This document shows positions 47,312 through 59,708 of a DNA stretch of 64,000 nucleotides, in pieces. Source of the DNA: Heliopora coerulea. Taxonomy: Eukaryota > Cnidaria > Anthozoa > Scleralcyonacea > Helioporidae. The translations under genes were made by a program, and so were the position numbers. Below the pieces are notes generated by a model. It was not told where the DNA came from. It worked only from the letters and a program-made list of their open reading frames with translations, and made no database searches. The stretch lies in the NCBI GenBank assembly GCA_030142905.1, contig JASJOG010000046.1:1520501-1584500 (forward strand), given 5' to 3'. Position 1 is the stretch's first letter; each line of letters starts with the position of its first letter.

Positions 47312-48142
47312 AGCCCGCCCTACACGAGAGGAAATACCAAGTTTTCGTGAGAATTTTACTTAGCAGGACCGTGAGGAAAATATCTGTCATGTTTGATATT
47401 TTTGGCTACGCGAGGCAGATTCGTCTCCGTGTACGGTAGTCGCGTGAATCTGGCTAAGCCATATTAATCAATTAGCCAATAAAATTGGATTGCTTGCTCA
47501 TATGATTTCAAGTATATCAACGACTTCGTCGAAGGAGATCTGTTGAGAGAAAGATGTGGGCCAGAGAGTGGATTATGAGAAGTCAGCGACAAGGAGCATA
47601 CCCTAATCTTTTACGGGAATTAAATGCGGAAGACTCTGAAGCTTTCCGACAATTTTATCGATTGGATAAGGAGTTCTTCGAAACTATTCTTGCGATGGTT
47701 GCCCTCTTGATTACAAAACAGGAAACAAACATGCGTAAATGTCTCCTCCAGGTTCTTGAAATCCTGTTCTTGAAATCCGGCGATCTCACGTGGCAACAGA
47801 CAGCTGTAATCCGGCCACAGCTCAACAAGCTTCTCCTCAAGCATGATTTCGTTGAACAAACTACCGTCCGACATCTTGAACTCCATAGGTTGAAATCATA
47901 TGAGCAAGCAATCCAATTTATTGGCTAATTGATTAATCCGGCTCAGCCAGATTCACGAGACTACCGCACACGAAGACGAATCTGCATCGCGTAGCTAAAA
48001 ATATCAAACATGACCGATATTTTCCTCACGGTCCTGAGAGGTAAAATTCTCACGAAAACTTCGCCGCACACGAGAGGAAACAGTTGAGCAAACTACCACG
48101 CAAGGTAATTTGCTCAGCTATTTCCTCCCGTGTGCAGCGCCC
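47312..48142. mobile_element. Non-autonomous Harbinger (PIF) element, copy A
   Basis: 831 bp flanked by TTA, a typical 3-bp PIF/Harbinger target site. The ends are imperfect inverted repeats (cccgccctacacgagaggaaata and its inverse). On the left, plus strand 47554-47745 encodes the N-terminal part of a HARBI1-type transposase (GAYPNLLRELNAEDSEAF, ILAMVALLITKQETNMR). On the right, minus strand about 47760-47886 encodes the start of a MADF-type protein (MSDGSLFNE, LEEKLVELWPDYSCL). The centre, with all catalytic residues, is deleted. Confidence 0.82.
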
Positions 48143-49070
48143 TTAGTCAAAACGTAATTTGCCAGCCAATCACCTCCCGTTGAATACGTCGGTAGTCCAT
48201 CGAAACGGTTTTTGACGGAAGTTTTCGGATTGGTTTACACTAAAAATAACGAGCTCTGATTTTCTAAACGAGAAACAATTGTGAATTGACTAACTCATGC
48301 CACATCTCTTACCGCACGTACGGTAATAACTGAAGGCTTAATAGATCGTAGAGTTTCAATAATTATGATGATTTCATTGCGGGTGAATCACGAGATAAGG
48401 TGGTTACGGCTTCGAGTGGCCGTTCAAACTTCACTCGCGATGTTAAATCCTTTATCACAAGAGTGAACATTGATTAACCCTTACATGAAGAGAAGCTGCA
48501 TAATGCAGAACAGCTTCACCGAAGACGACGTAGCCTCACTGGCCCTTCACAACCAAGACTAGCTGTACTGTTTAAGTTTATACCTCGCAGTGAAGACTAG
48601 CCACGTCCGTGCTATCGTACAGACGTTTTGACGTGCCAAACAAGCTGGGTTCAAATAAAATGAGTCGGACGTAATCCCATATCCCCGCTATAGAAGCTTG
48701 TATAAGAACTCCCTGTTCATCTCGTTGTCCAACGCATCCTTTCTGGGGCGAGTGCACTTCTGCTCCAGCGCATGCTCCAATATTCTACGGCAATCATATT
48801 ACAAACTCCAGATTGGCGGTCCCACTGTTCAACGATTCCTTCCACTTTGGCATTCATGGATACTTTTCTGCCATAGTATTATTTATAACTTTTTCGCAGC
48901 ATTTTTCTTTAGCGACGAAATATTTGATGCCGACATTTGCTACGAATCCAACTGTGTTTCGCTCTGGCGTGACAATCAACCTATCTAGGCACCACTTTTC
49001 ATTGATATTTATATCTGTTGCACATCTTTGAACAACTTGTTTATTCGCGGCAAATCTTAGTTATAATTAA
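48143..49070. other. Right part of the duplicated segment, no supported gene
   Basis: Frames at 48698-48988 and 48813-49031 recur in the partner copy, but with frame differences and without any recognisable domain. It is probably noncoding or an old repeat. Confidence 0.4.
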
Positions 49071-49125
49071 TACATACATATATCTATCTATATATACATA
49101 TATAAATACATATATCTATCTATAT

Positions 49126-49168
<43 letters not shown>
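49071..49168. repeat. (TA)n/(CTATA)n microsatellite
   Basis: Runs of 'tatctatctatatatacata' and then pure TA. It marks the right edge of duplication copy A. Confidence 0.9.
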
Positions 49169-49460
49169 AAAATAAACCAAAATAAGGGGTGGCTTTGGAA
49201 TTAAGAGTGCTCAATACTTCAAAAAGTAGACCAGTATCAAATAACATAAACTTAAAATGTCTTGTGTCGCTATTCCGAGTTTCACGCAACTATTGCCTCC
49301 CGTAACCGGTTTATGCGGTTAGTTTCAAACATTTTGATCCCGTTATGGCACATAGATCTCCATTCTTTTCGTTCTAAAGCCACTTGTTCAAACGTGTTAT
49401 GCGATATGTTGACTGCTGAAAGATTACTCTTCAGTAAATGGTTTGAACCTGGGAGAATCG

Positions 49461-49656
49461 TGACATGTTTGAGGAAGTTGATCGTCCAGGTTAGTGTAGT
49501 CTTGAGAAAGACTGTTGGTTGAAGTGACTGACGTTTCGACAGCCTTAGCGGCGGTCATCTTCAGAGTCAAAAGGCTGTCGAAACGTCAGTCACTTCAACC
49601 AACAGTCTTTCTCAAGACTACACTAACCTGGACGATCAACTTCCTCAAACATGTCA
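49461..49656. mobile_element. Perfect foldback, 86-bp arms
   Basis: 49461-49546 and 49571-49656 are inverted copies with no mismatch that I can find, with a 24-bp loop. Each arm contains gacgtttcgacagcctt; the left arm with the loop gives, on the minus strand, CTGAAGA (49558-49564) and GAAAC (about 49532-49536). It interrupts a LINE reading frame on its right. Same family as 26518-26672. Confidence 0.85.
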
Positions 49657-49663
49657 TTACTCT

Positions 49664-50769
49664 TCAGCTTGTCTTTATACTGAGCCATGGCCGTCCAACA
49701 TTTCTGCGTCCGCTATCAAGCTGGCCATACATTAGGACCTTAGGTATTCTCTCGTCACTCATTCGTACGACGTGACCAGTCCAGCGTAGCTGTGACTGGA
49801 TGAGAAAGGTCTCTATGCCACCAATTTTGCACTTCTCGAGAAGGTCGGCATTAGATATCTTGTCTTCAAGGAGGTAACCACAGATCGTCCGAAGACAACT
49901 TTTGTGAAAGACATCGAGCTGGTTGATATGCGACCTATATGGTGTCCACGATTCTAAGCCATACAAAATCATTGTCAGGACGACAGCTTTATAGACCTGT
50001 ATTTTGGTGTCTAGTTTAATTCCCACCTCGTTCCAAAGACGATGACGAAGTTTGCCGAATGCACTCGTATCTTTAGCAATACGGTTGGTTATCTCATCAT
50101 GAAGGGATCCATCTGAGTTCACCTTACTGCCGAGGTATGTGAAAGATTTCACATACTTTAGGTTTTCCCATCAACCTATATGGGGGTTTCTGGGAATCGG
50201 TGAGCTGGTGGTTTTTGCTTGACACCTCGAATTTGCTTTGGAGTAGGGCATGGCTGGTGTATCACCTCCGTTTTCTTAATGCTAATGGTTAGGCCAAAGG
50301 CTTTACATGCAACAGAAAAACGGTTTACAAGTTCCTGGGCTTCCTCTAAAAATGTTGCCACGAGTGCAGCGTCGTCTGCGAAGAGTAGATCGCGAATCAT
50401 GCTAGTCCGCAGAAGCGTCTAGGATTTATAGCTCTGATGGTTAAAGAGACCGCCACTATTTCGAAATTGGAACTGAACACCAGTATCTACATCTCCAAAG
50501 GCATATTTGAGCATCACTGAGAAGAAAAGTGCAAAGAGAAAAGGGGCCATGACACAACCTTGTTTAGTGCCGTTTGTAACATCGAAGGAATCAGAGAACT
50601 CTCCGTCAGATACGACTGCAGCTTTTATTCCCTCGTGGAAGGAAATGATGACATTCAACATCTTGTCAGGTATGCCGAGCTTCTTTAAAACTTTTCAAAG
50701 TGCTTGCCGATTTACAGTGTCGAAGGCCTTGGAAAGGTCCACAAACACCATATATAGTTCCTGATTTTC

Positions 50770-50770
<1 letters not shown>
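49664..50770 (-). pseudogene. Non-LTR retrotransposon reverse transcriptase fragment
   Basis: Minus-strand pieces in order: VFVDLSKAFDTVNRQAL with a stop, KVLKKLGIPDKMLNVIISFH, NGTKQGCVMAPFLFALFFSVML (50419-50770); [13 protein letters not shown] with the catalytic FADD box (50176-50400); then FTYLGSKVNSDGS, GLESWTPYRSHINQLDVF and RWTGHVVRMSDERIPKVL (49664-50152). Frame breaks separate them. It starts abruptly at a (TA)n run on the 5' side and is cut at 49660 by the foldback. This is a different lineage from the LINE at 38993-40093. Confidence 0.88.

Positions 50771-50806
<36 letters not shown>
50771..50806. repeat. (TA)n microsatellite
   Basis: TA run at the 5' limit of the LINE fragment. 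Confidence 0.9.
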
Positions 50807-50809
<3 letters not shown>

Positions 50810-51242
50810 AAGTAGCAAATGAATTGAAAACATTTATTTATTGATTGTATACAAGTTCACATCAATCATTTGTCCAAACAATCATGTAAAGTTATCAGTT
50901 AAAAACAAACCACAAAGGGCTCATCAGTTGTCTGCCAAGGCGACTATTTCGGGGGTTTAAAGACAAAATATTCATAACACCTTGGCCCCCCCAGCAGCAG
51001 TAATCAATTGCCACCTACCCATCGTGGTTTATTATTTTACTTATTACATCTTCAGGTGTTGTGACAAATTTCTCGATATATATATATCCATATGGATGGT
51101 TTAGGCTACCTGAAACAGCTTGCGTTAGCTGAATCTGTCAACCTTCACGAATAGAACATAGTATATATTGGATAATATATGTATATTAAAGTGATGAAAA
51201 TTATATCATTATTCAAGTGATGAAAATTAAATATTAATGGTT

Positions 51243-51540
51243 TTAGTAACTGCTAATTAAAATTTCCGCAATTATATTTTTGAAAGACGATTTGTTAAGA
51301 GTTTTCATTTTGTTATCAACACAATTCCAGGCTCGAGGACCCTGAAAACGAAGACTAAATCTGTCGTAATTAGTTTTTACTATATCGATGTAAAAAGTAT
51401 TTCTTGAAGCTAGTTTCGCACTATAAATATGCACGCAATTATAATTAGTATTATTATAATTATGTACGTAATTGAAACGCTAATTTAGTCAAAAACCTTG
51501 CCTGATTTTGTTCAATGTTGCCATGTTGCTGAAAGTATGA
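51243..51540 (-). pseudogene. 3' end of a CR1/L2-type LINE reading frame
   Basis: The minus frame includes SAKLASRNTFYIDIVKTNYDRF, SLRFQGPRAWNCVDNKMKTL and SFKNIIAEILISSY, the usual C-terminal end (RFxGPxxWN...FK) of CR1/L2 LINE ORF2. Nothing upstream of this tail is intact. It overlaps the start of a 540-bp tandem duplication. Confidence 0.65.
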
Positions 51541-52420
51541 GAAATTGTCTCATATTGCATATGTTTCTAACAAATATATTCAAGAAAACTTTTCTGTAAA
51601 ATTAAACCCTTTTTTTTAGTAAAAAAATTCGTACGGCGAAATTTTCACGTACTTTTAATTTTAGGCATTCAGTAAGAATGTTATTTCAACTTTCACTTTA
51701 GTACAAAATATCAGTACCACGTTGAACAATGAATTAAAGTCGAATCGGAGGTGAGCGAACTTTGCGACAACCAATAAAATCGTTCATTTTGTCGTCGACA
51801 CCGCTCGACCCTGGACCGAATATCTTTGTGAATTCCTTCAGGTCAAAAAGTTTCAGTTTTCGCACCTCGTCCTGTCTAATCCCAAACGAAGACTAAATTT
51901 GCCGTAATAAGTTCTTACAATATTGATGTAAAAAGTTGTTGTTGAAGCTAGTCTCGTATAATTATGTACGCAATTATAATTAGTATAATAATAAGTATAT
52001 TTATGTATGTAACTGAAACGCTGATTTAGTAAAATTTCTTGCCTGATTTTGCTTAATGTTGCCATGCTTGTGAAAGTATGAGAAATTATTTCACATTGCA
52101 AATATTTCTAACAAACATATTCAAAAGAACTTTTCTCTGTAAAATTACATACATTGCCATACTAAAAGATTAGTATGGCAAAATTTTGACGTATTTTATT
52201 TTTAGTATACAGTAAGAATATTATTTCATCTTTCACTTTAGAACAAAATATCAGTACCACGTTGATTAACGAATTAAAGTCTAGTCGGAGGCGAGCGAAC
52301 TTTGCGAGAACCAATGAAATCGTCCATTTTCTCGTCGACACCGCTCGATCCTCGCCTGAAAATCCTTTGTGAATTCCTTCAGGTCAAAAACTTTCACTTT
52401 TCAAACCACGTCCTACAAAC
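51335..52420. repeat. 540-bp tandem duplication containing LINE 3' sequence
   Basis: Landmarks recur at 540-541 bp spacing, for example 'atcagtaccacgttga' at about 51710 and 52250, and 'cttgcctgattttg' at about 51498 and 52039. The second unit (minus frame 51853-52101) repeats the LINE tail LASTTTFYINIVRTYYGKFSLR with a break. The units differ at many sites, so the duplication is not recent. Confidence 0.8.
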
Positions 52421-53360
52421 CTAGTTCTACAAGCTTAACGATGACGCGCTGTTAGAAAGCAATTGCGCCCTAGTACGATCTGTTGATTGTAAACGTACCA
52501 TGCACGCGTGCCCTTCAACGACATGTTCACTTAATCTATTTTACGTTCTCTCGGCCGATTTTTCGCATCCTGCGTGTTCACGGGTTAACATTACACCGTG
52601 GCTGGAGCGTAGCTAAACTACAACGACGGGGTTAGTCGTCTGATAGACTGAAAAATTGATTTTTTTAGAAATCAATTTAAGTATGTCGCTTTTAAGCGAA
52701 GAATCCAAAGGCCCATCCCGAATCTAAAAAGCCGTTTCCATGAACGAAAACCTTATCTAACGTCATCGACGAGGACGTGAAGCCGCTAACACATTTCGTC
52801 AAAGACAAACTTCTGAAACAAGCACGTGACCTCGAAGCTTCCCAAGAAAACGATTAATGTATTGCAATCGTAAATATGTACCCACATTGCTACTAAATAA
52901 GTTGACTAAGGCAAGAAGAACTACGAGCCACACTGCTGCTGGACAAGTACAGCGGAACCGTATGAATAACAAAATAAATAATATAAATTGAAAAAACAGT
53001 GTTTCTGCTCAGTTGTCCAAAATGTACCGCAACACGCTTAATGTTTCCATTTGGATGCACAGCTATGCTAATAGACCTATCACAATATAAACCATCTGAA
53101 TTGCAAGAAAACCAAGTCGCATTCCGTCGGTTTCTCTAGAGAATACCACTGATATTTCTTATGTTAAAGCTCAAGAACCGCGTGGCTATTCAGTTGAAGC
53201 TTCCATAAGGTTGCAGAGTTACCATGCATTATCAGTTGTGTAACTTTAGAATCGATGCAATTGAAGAACCAGGCGGAAAACGTATTCGAATGATGAAAAT
53301 CAATGCCCAGCAAAAAATTCTTAACACAGGCATATTTGTGTCAAAAGGTTTATTGAGATC
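52421..53360. other. Region without a supported gene
   Basis: AT-rich sequence with no domain-bearing frame. A 'gaaaaattgatttttttagaaatcaattt' hairpin lies at about 52647-52680. Confidence 0.4.
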
Positions 53361-53400
53361 TAACGTTTCGTTGCTTAAGACGCAACATCATCAGAGAATG
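53360..53400 (-). repeat. Penelope-type tail with hammerhead-like motif
   Basis: On the minus strand, CTGATGA (53388-53394), one T, a GTTGC/GCAAC stem with a 7-nt loop, then GAAAC (53365-53369). The flanking 'tttattgagatctaacgtttcg' matches the usual form of such tails. The element body is not seen here. Confidence 0.45.
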
Positions 53401-53880
53401 AACTACAACCAGACAACCACCACAACAACAACAGATAACTACAACCAGACAACCACCACAAACAACACAGCAGAACTCTTCTAGTTTACACGACAAAAAA
53501 ACAAGAGATCTTCATGTTTCTGATCGGTGGTCGAACTATCGTCCCGCTATACAGTTGATCTTTCCACAGTTGTAGAGCTGCCATGCTACCATTTGTATGG
53601 TAAATACAACCACGTAAATTGTATCTGCAAGAAATTAACAAGGACTCCTCTTGCTGGCACCGAAAACATTGACATTTCTACTCAGCTCTCAATCTACCGT
53701 ACCACCATACAGCTCATGTTTCCATATAGTTGTAGAGCTACCATGCTACCACTTGTATGGCAAATACAACCATGTAAATTGTATCTATAAAAATTAGACA
53801 AGAACTCCTCTTGTTTCCACGAAAAACATTGACGTTTCTGCTCAGCTATTAAGCTACCATTTGGCCACACAATCCATGTT
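53400..53880. repeat. Tandem repeats: 'acaaccagacaaccacc' doublet and 160-bp duplication
   Basis: 53402-53475 repeats 'actacaaccagacaaccaccac'. Then 'gttgtagagct.ccatgctacca.ttgtatgg' recurs at about 53569 and 53729, a 160-bp period, and a third partial copy begins near 53835. The Thr-rich frame here is an artefact. Confidence 0.8.
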
Positions 53881-54754
53881 TCCTTCTCGTTATACAGTTA
53901 TCACAGCAATTGTGCCTATAGTACAATCTCCTTGGTTGAATAATATTGAAACACTCAAAGCGAGGTTTCTATTTGATTGTACCACTGTTGGACTGCCAAA
54001 CGGTAGCACAAAAAAAGGTGATGAACATCCTTGGAAAACGACATTTCATGGCCAGACTAGTTTGCTTTGTCAGTCTAATTGCATGGTGGTTTCTAAGTCA
54101 ACTAAACTTGAACCACAGACATGAGAAAAAATATAGCAAAGTAAGGCCCAGCATTCAATATAAAGTATAAATATTGACTTTTTATATACTTAGGAAATGA
54201 TTTATTCGTCTTTTCCTTTACCATTTTTCGACTTCGAAACTCGGACAACGATCTTCTGTTCTTAAATAAGGAATGTACAACCAATCTTAGGAAATCAGAG
54301 AATCGAAATGAGCCTTTCGTCATTTCTAAAAACTCAATGAGCCTTCGCTCATTTTTAAAAACTCCTTGAAAAACCTATTCAAAAGAGTTTTATTATGACA
54401 CTTTTCCTGACATGACTTCCATTTTACCAACCATGCATTTCCTGTACTTAGGACAGTTATTTGAAGGGTTGTTGAATCAATTGATCTAAGAATTTAAAAT
54501 CTCTTATCTTCTATCAATTTTAGAACACTTGAATTGCTCCACTTCTTACCGATTGCTTGGCAATCTTAACTTGTGCAATTTTTTCCTGAAAATAACCTAA
54601 ATCATGGCTGTGTAACCTGCAGCCTGCGTAAGTCATTTATGCAGCCCACAGAGACTTGCACGTTGAAAAAATAAAAACTTTCTGCACTAAAATTAGAAAC
54701 ATCTAACAGTAATAAAGGTAAGAATCAAAATTTTACAAGAATGACATTTCGACC

Positions 54755-54860
54755 TTAACCCATTAAACAGCAGGGATCACCTTCTTGATCAGTAAAATCA
54801 TCTGGTGTTAGTCAGAGTGTAAGTACAAAGTGTGTCCTTGCCTCTTGATGGGTTCATCAC
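54755..54860. repeat. Dispersed repeat (copy 4), 'gtaaaatc.tctgg' family
   Basis: It holds 'cccattaaacagcagggatcacc', 'gatcagtaaaatcatctgg' and 'tgttagtcagagt', ending 'cctcttgatgggttc'. The ends 'aacccattaa'/'gatgggtt' are inverted. Confidence 0.65.
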
Positions 54861-54949
54861 TTTAACTCAGACTTAGACGTTTCAATAACGTTATTAGGAC
54901 ATAAAACCATAGACAGGAGCTTCGCAATAAAAAGTTCCCGCCTGATTCC

Positions 54950-55140
54950 TTCATTGAAACACGTCGCAACATCGTAGAAATTGAAAAGACATCGTTGAAA
55001 TTGAATCAAAGTTGTTGAAGTTCAATAGATAATTGATGACGTTCAACACACTGTTGATCAAGTTCACCTTACAATTGTTGAAGATAGATATATAATTGTT
55101 GAAGTTGAATCAGTATTGGTAAATGTTGAACATTGCAACG
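54950..55140. repeat. Degenerate 'tgttgaa(a/g)ttgaa' repeat array
   Basis: About eight irregular units of 'gttgaaattgaa', 'gttgaagttcaa' and similar. No coding capacity is seen. Confidence 0.6.
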
Positions 55141-55424
55141 TGTAACTTGCGTGTACAGTGCGGGACCGTGAAATACGATACCAATAATATATCTCTGGTG
55201 AAACATTAAAGTAAACTACGAACGCGTTGGTGAATTAAAACGAAGTTTTATGCCGTACGGCTCATGCTGCAGGTTATGGCAGAATACTTTACTTTAGTGT
55301 GTCTACTGCCAGTTCATTCAAAGGAACTGTAGTGATTCCTGTATAAGGAAATATCTTGAATTCATAAACTGTCTATCTGATAATCTGATTGTCGCTTTAG
55401 CGACAGACTGGACAAGCGCCTGTG

Positions 55425-55790
55425 TAATCTTACTGATGGTCAAAACAACAACTGCTGAAACGACTTTTCCAACCTGCACATATATTCAAATGCGTCTTCA
55501 CGTTTCCGCGTCCCATTCTAGTACCGATAAGCGGTGCTCTTATCCACTGCATAACAGATCATATGAACTGTCAGTATATTGAGAAAAAAATATGAATAAT
55601 GCCTTTGAGCTATTTAAGCACAATGTGAGATGAGAGATTTGTTCGTCTCAAGTGTTATCAGTCGTACTACGATGCTCGTCTTCAATTCGACCACTATTCG
55701 ATCGATTAGGTAAAATTGTGAATAGAGCAGAAATTTAGAAAGTTCAGTAAATAAGTCACAAGAGTTATGAAGAGAAAAGGAATAAGACAT
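55425..55790. repeat. Diverged duplicated block (copy 2; partner 43645-44110)
   Basis: Same landmarks as the partner block, in the same orientation, with insertions and deletions. It lies upstream of gene B, about 4 kb from its exon 1. Confidence 0.7.
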
Positions 55791-58700
55791 AAGCCAAAAA
55801 ACTAATTCAAGTTATTGTTAATACCTTTGTCTACAACTTTGCCATTGCCAGTGACTTTGATATACAGTCGAAATATCCCCGCACTTTTGTCTCTGTTTTA
55901 TCTTGTCCTCACTTGAATACACCAAGCTACAACAGGACGTTTTTCGATTGATGTTTTATTCTTTACTTTTTACGACTGTTGACTGGTTAAAGTTTAAGAG
56001 GACATATTCGTATATTTTTTAAAAACAATAGTAACTTATAAGAGTGAATGGGCAGTATTTCGGTTGATAAAACTGGTGTTATCATGCTGACTTAAGAAAT
56101 TAACATTTACAGTATTGGAATCACGGAGCGGAAGTTCGATAAAGCACAGTTTGTACTATAACGACAAACACAACCCTTCCTCCTCACGTACATACCTTTG
56201 GTTAGAGATCAATTAAACGATATTGGCGAAGCTGTCTGCAACCATCTCTATACTTCGTTTCATGTGTTTTTAATCGTTGCATTTTTCCCACACGCTTAAA
56301 ACCGCCGTATGCACTCGAAAATTTAACGAAACAACGAATAAAAGGCTAAATGACGTTCAAATCACTCAAACAGTCACAGCTGAAACCATTTTCAAAGCTG
56401 TGTCACTACGTTAAAATGAAATTCCCCGTATTTGATAACATACATCATAGTTTTTGCTACATTGCTATCACAATTTGAATAACCATGAATATTGTAAGTT
56501 AAACTGGATACGAAACCGCAGATCCATCACCATAAAAGAGCTTTCAACATGTAAAATGGACTCAGCTATAGTATTTAGATAGAAAAAGACAAAGGAGAGG
56601 GTAGGTCGATAAACTGGTCGTAAGACGCAATTACCTTTATGCAGTGTATGATGAGGTAAATAATTACTGTGTTAACTATTATTCACGTGTTACGACTCAA
56701 TGTACAGAGCACCCCAGAAAGACAACACATCGCTGTAACCTTCGTTTACTAAATAATTTATTGGCTATGTGTAGTTCCCGGTACGTTTAGCTTCGCACCG
56801 TGATCGGAGTATAAAACGTGTTTTATGCCTGTTGTAGATTTACAAAAGATTTATGAATTCCTACGCACATGAACTTTAATTTTTCATACATGAAGTTATT
56901 ACATTTAGTTGGAAATAGCTTATCACTCACTTTCTACATGTTAAAGTTTCCAAATGATGACTGGAACTTTTGCATATTTAGGATCTTTGAAAGATTCCGA
57001 TGAAAATTGCTTAATATTGTCCACAACAAAAATTTCATCTTGATGGTTTTTTCCGCTGCTAAATTTGGAGGTTTAACGGTTTTCGAAATACGGACAGAAG
57101 AGAGAAAATTGGTAACTAATCCGCGGAAGTAAATTCAACCCTGAGACGGTTAAAATATTTCTATGTGATTCAGCAGAGAAGTACTAGGAAGTTTCGTAAT
57201 TTGAACGAATTTTTGGCAAACGGGACCGCCTGGATTGACCAAAAGCTGGTGGAATATTATTGAAGACAATCCTTCTCCACGATATCGGTGGTGACCGGGA
57301 AAAGATGACTTGAATTATTTTTATTCCGCCTTATCGCCTTCAGCGCTTCAGACTTCCTTGAAAACGGAACAACTGCTGTACATATCCAACACGTTTTGGA
57401 AAAAGAGCTTTCGATAAATGTTTTCACTATATCAATGGAATTTGAAATTCATCGACTGTCGCAACACAATTAATCCACGCGTGCAAGTGAATACTAACTA
57501 TCTTGTTTTGTGCTAGTGACGTGCTCCTCTTTTGAGTCACATGTGTAATATGATCTTTGTTATTTTACTACATTAAGGCTATGTTTACACTATACCAGAT
57601 GAGTTTCTGTAGCCACGTGAAAACGGTAACCATACCAGAGAGACCTTACGTTTACACTGGGAACGCTATTTTCGGAGCGATTTTTGGAATAGAGCAACTT
57701 TGTTCCGCCCCACTCTTCAAAGTGGTACGTTCTATATCGGAAAGGCTTACTTTTTGGGGTGCTTTGAATAGAGTGACTAGAGTGTTTGTGTTACATAATA
57801 GAATCACAGCAATTGATCGTGTCTTTTAACACGTTGGCAAGCTGGAGAACGAGTGCGCTGTTCCAAGTGCAAATCTCTTCGAGGCGGATTATAGTCTGCC
57901 TTTCCAGGTCCGCTGTTTACATCATAACGGATAATTTTTTACTACAGCACAGAACTGTAGTACGGAAGAACGGAAAATTCATCTGATAAATATTGGATTT
58001 TTTTCTTAGTAACATATTTTTAGCCACCGTAATAAGCCACCAAGCCATAGACCAAATATGAAAAATTGTCATAACATTCAAGCAATACAATAAGTTAATA
58101 TTAAAAATCATAACACAAATATTAACGAAAAACGCTAAATATGACCAAGTGCACTGTAGAATTTGGAAGATTTTTTATATTCATCGGTGGTTGTCGTCGA
58201 CTAGTCACACATATTAGTACTTAGACGTTGAACTATTTAGCCGAACAGTTAGTCATGCTTAAGCTTTCACAACGGTACAAATTTATCGCTGTAGCAACTG
58301 ATGTGTTCCATTTCGACGCGACTTGTCTTTTAGCGATCAAATGCAGATTGCTTATATACCGAAACAAAATAGTACTGACCACTGTTCTATACAATACAGG
58401 CCTTACTCCATGCTTTCGAGGTACAACTTGAACAATGAACGAAATATAGCCAAAGTTACTTCATATACGAAGGGTTGAAGGAGACCTATCGACGTTTTTT
58501 CAACTGATGTACCAACATTTCAAGAAAAACGCAACGAATACCAACACCAAAATTATTGTACGCGGACTGGAGAAAAAAATACAATATTTCTCATCGAAGA
58601 ACTGCGATAATTATGGCTTCACCTGGAAACGCGAGTACGGCGCCCACAAAAACACCCCAAGATATTACACATCTAAACAATCATTGCAAAGTTACGAAGC

Positions 58701-59700
58701 CACTACCTCATAATAGTTACTCGCATTTCCCACAAGGGAGAGAATGTAACATATGCCTTGCTAAATTGTAAAACTAGGAAGACCCAAGATATACTTGAAT
58801 TTAGACATCCAAAAATCGTCAGCTTTGGAAATTGACACCAAGTTATTGTTCTTATTTGACTGAGAGCGTCGTCAAGATAAACATAACCGTACTGAAAAAA
58901 AAATTAATTTCTAACTTTTTTGCCCGTTCTCGATATTGAAGTATAGATTGGACATTCTAAGTTAGTTCCACTTATTTTACCGCGAACTACACGACCCTCT
59001 TTAGTAAAATCTGCTGAATTTTCAAACTCTGTGCGTATTTTCCTGTTGACTCTCTTTGTGATGTTTTTGTGTGTCCCTGGGTTAACGTTACTTTCCCTGA
59101 GTTGCTACAAGTTTGTTTTTTTCCGGCCGAGTTTTCAAATCGCGAACTTTAGCAGCGGAAAAAGGCATGAGAATGAAACTTTACTTAAGGACAATATTTA
59201 GCAATTTTCATCAGAGTATCTTAAACATTCTAAATATACAAAATTCCCGATCATGACATTGGCACTTTAATCTGAATGACAGAGAGCATCGCACCATGGC
59301 CTCCTTTTTGGTAGACTACCGTATTTTACTGTCTGTTCCTTGAAATGTCATTCAGGACGTAGAAAGTTTTCCAGACATAGAAGCTGTATTTTAAGTCGCT
59401 GTCAGTGGTTTGGTCCACAAACCCAGCGGCTGTAGTATGCACCAATCGTAACTCCTCAGAAAGACAATGTTATCTGTTCCTGGATGTTAAAATTATTTTT
59501 GGTTTCAGCAATAATCCAATGTTGATAAAAACTGGAAAACAAACCGATTTCCTTAAGCACATGTTTTTTCATATGTTTCATAACTTCCTTCAGCAGTGGA
59601 ACGCTTAAAAGGCGAGCGATGAGACTATGAACACCACTTCCAATTTCGACAAGTTCAAGAGAGTCGTTAAATCTAAAGAAGAAATCCGAAAAAAGTTCAA
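55791..59700. other. Region upstream of gene B without a supported gene
   Basis: AT-rich sequence. The frame 57557-57829 lies in a stretch with repeated 'gtttacact'/'gtttacatc' blocks and has no domain; it may be an old repeat. Frames at 58228-58431 and 58507-58771 show no domain either. Confidence 0.4.
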
Positions 59701-59708
59701 GTTTCATC

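Larger units (their letters stand above)
46621..49070. repeat. Segmental duplication, copy A (partner 60625-63187)
   Basis: It aligns base by base with 60625-63187, about 14 kb away and in the same orientation, from within the coding exon of the secreted family, through a Harbinger element, to a (TA)n run. Copy A lacks roughly 100 bp inside the Harbinger that copy B keeps. Both copies stop at (TA)n microsatellites on the right. Confidence 0.9.

Noticed and set aside
48698..49031. Overlapping frames repeated in both duplication copies
   Set aside because: Similarity follows from the DNA duplication; the frames differ between copies and show no domain.
53400..53480. A possible CRISPR-like array of repeated 'acaaccagacaaccacc'
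   Set aside because: Repeats are directly adjacent without unique spacers and the genome is eukaryotic; it is a simple tandem repeat.
54032..54170. A short frame with a hydrophobic stretch (MARLVCFVSLIAWWFL), a possible membrane or signal exon
   Set aside because: No partner exon could be joined, and the surrounding sequence is repeat-rich.
57557..57829. A 90-codon plus-strand frame with hydrophobic start
   Set aside because: It has no domain and lies among 'gtttacac' repeat blocks; probably chance.
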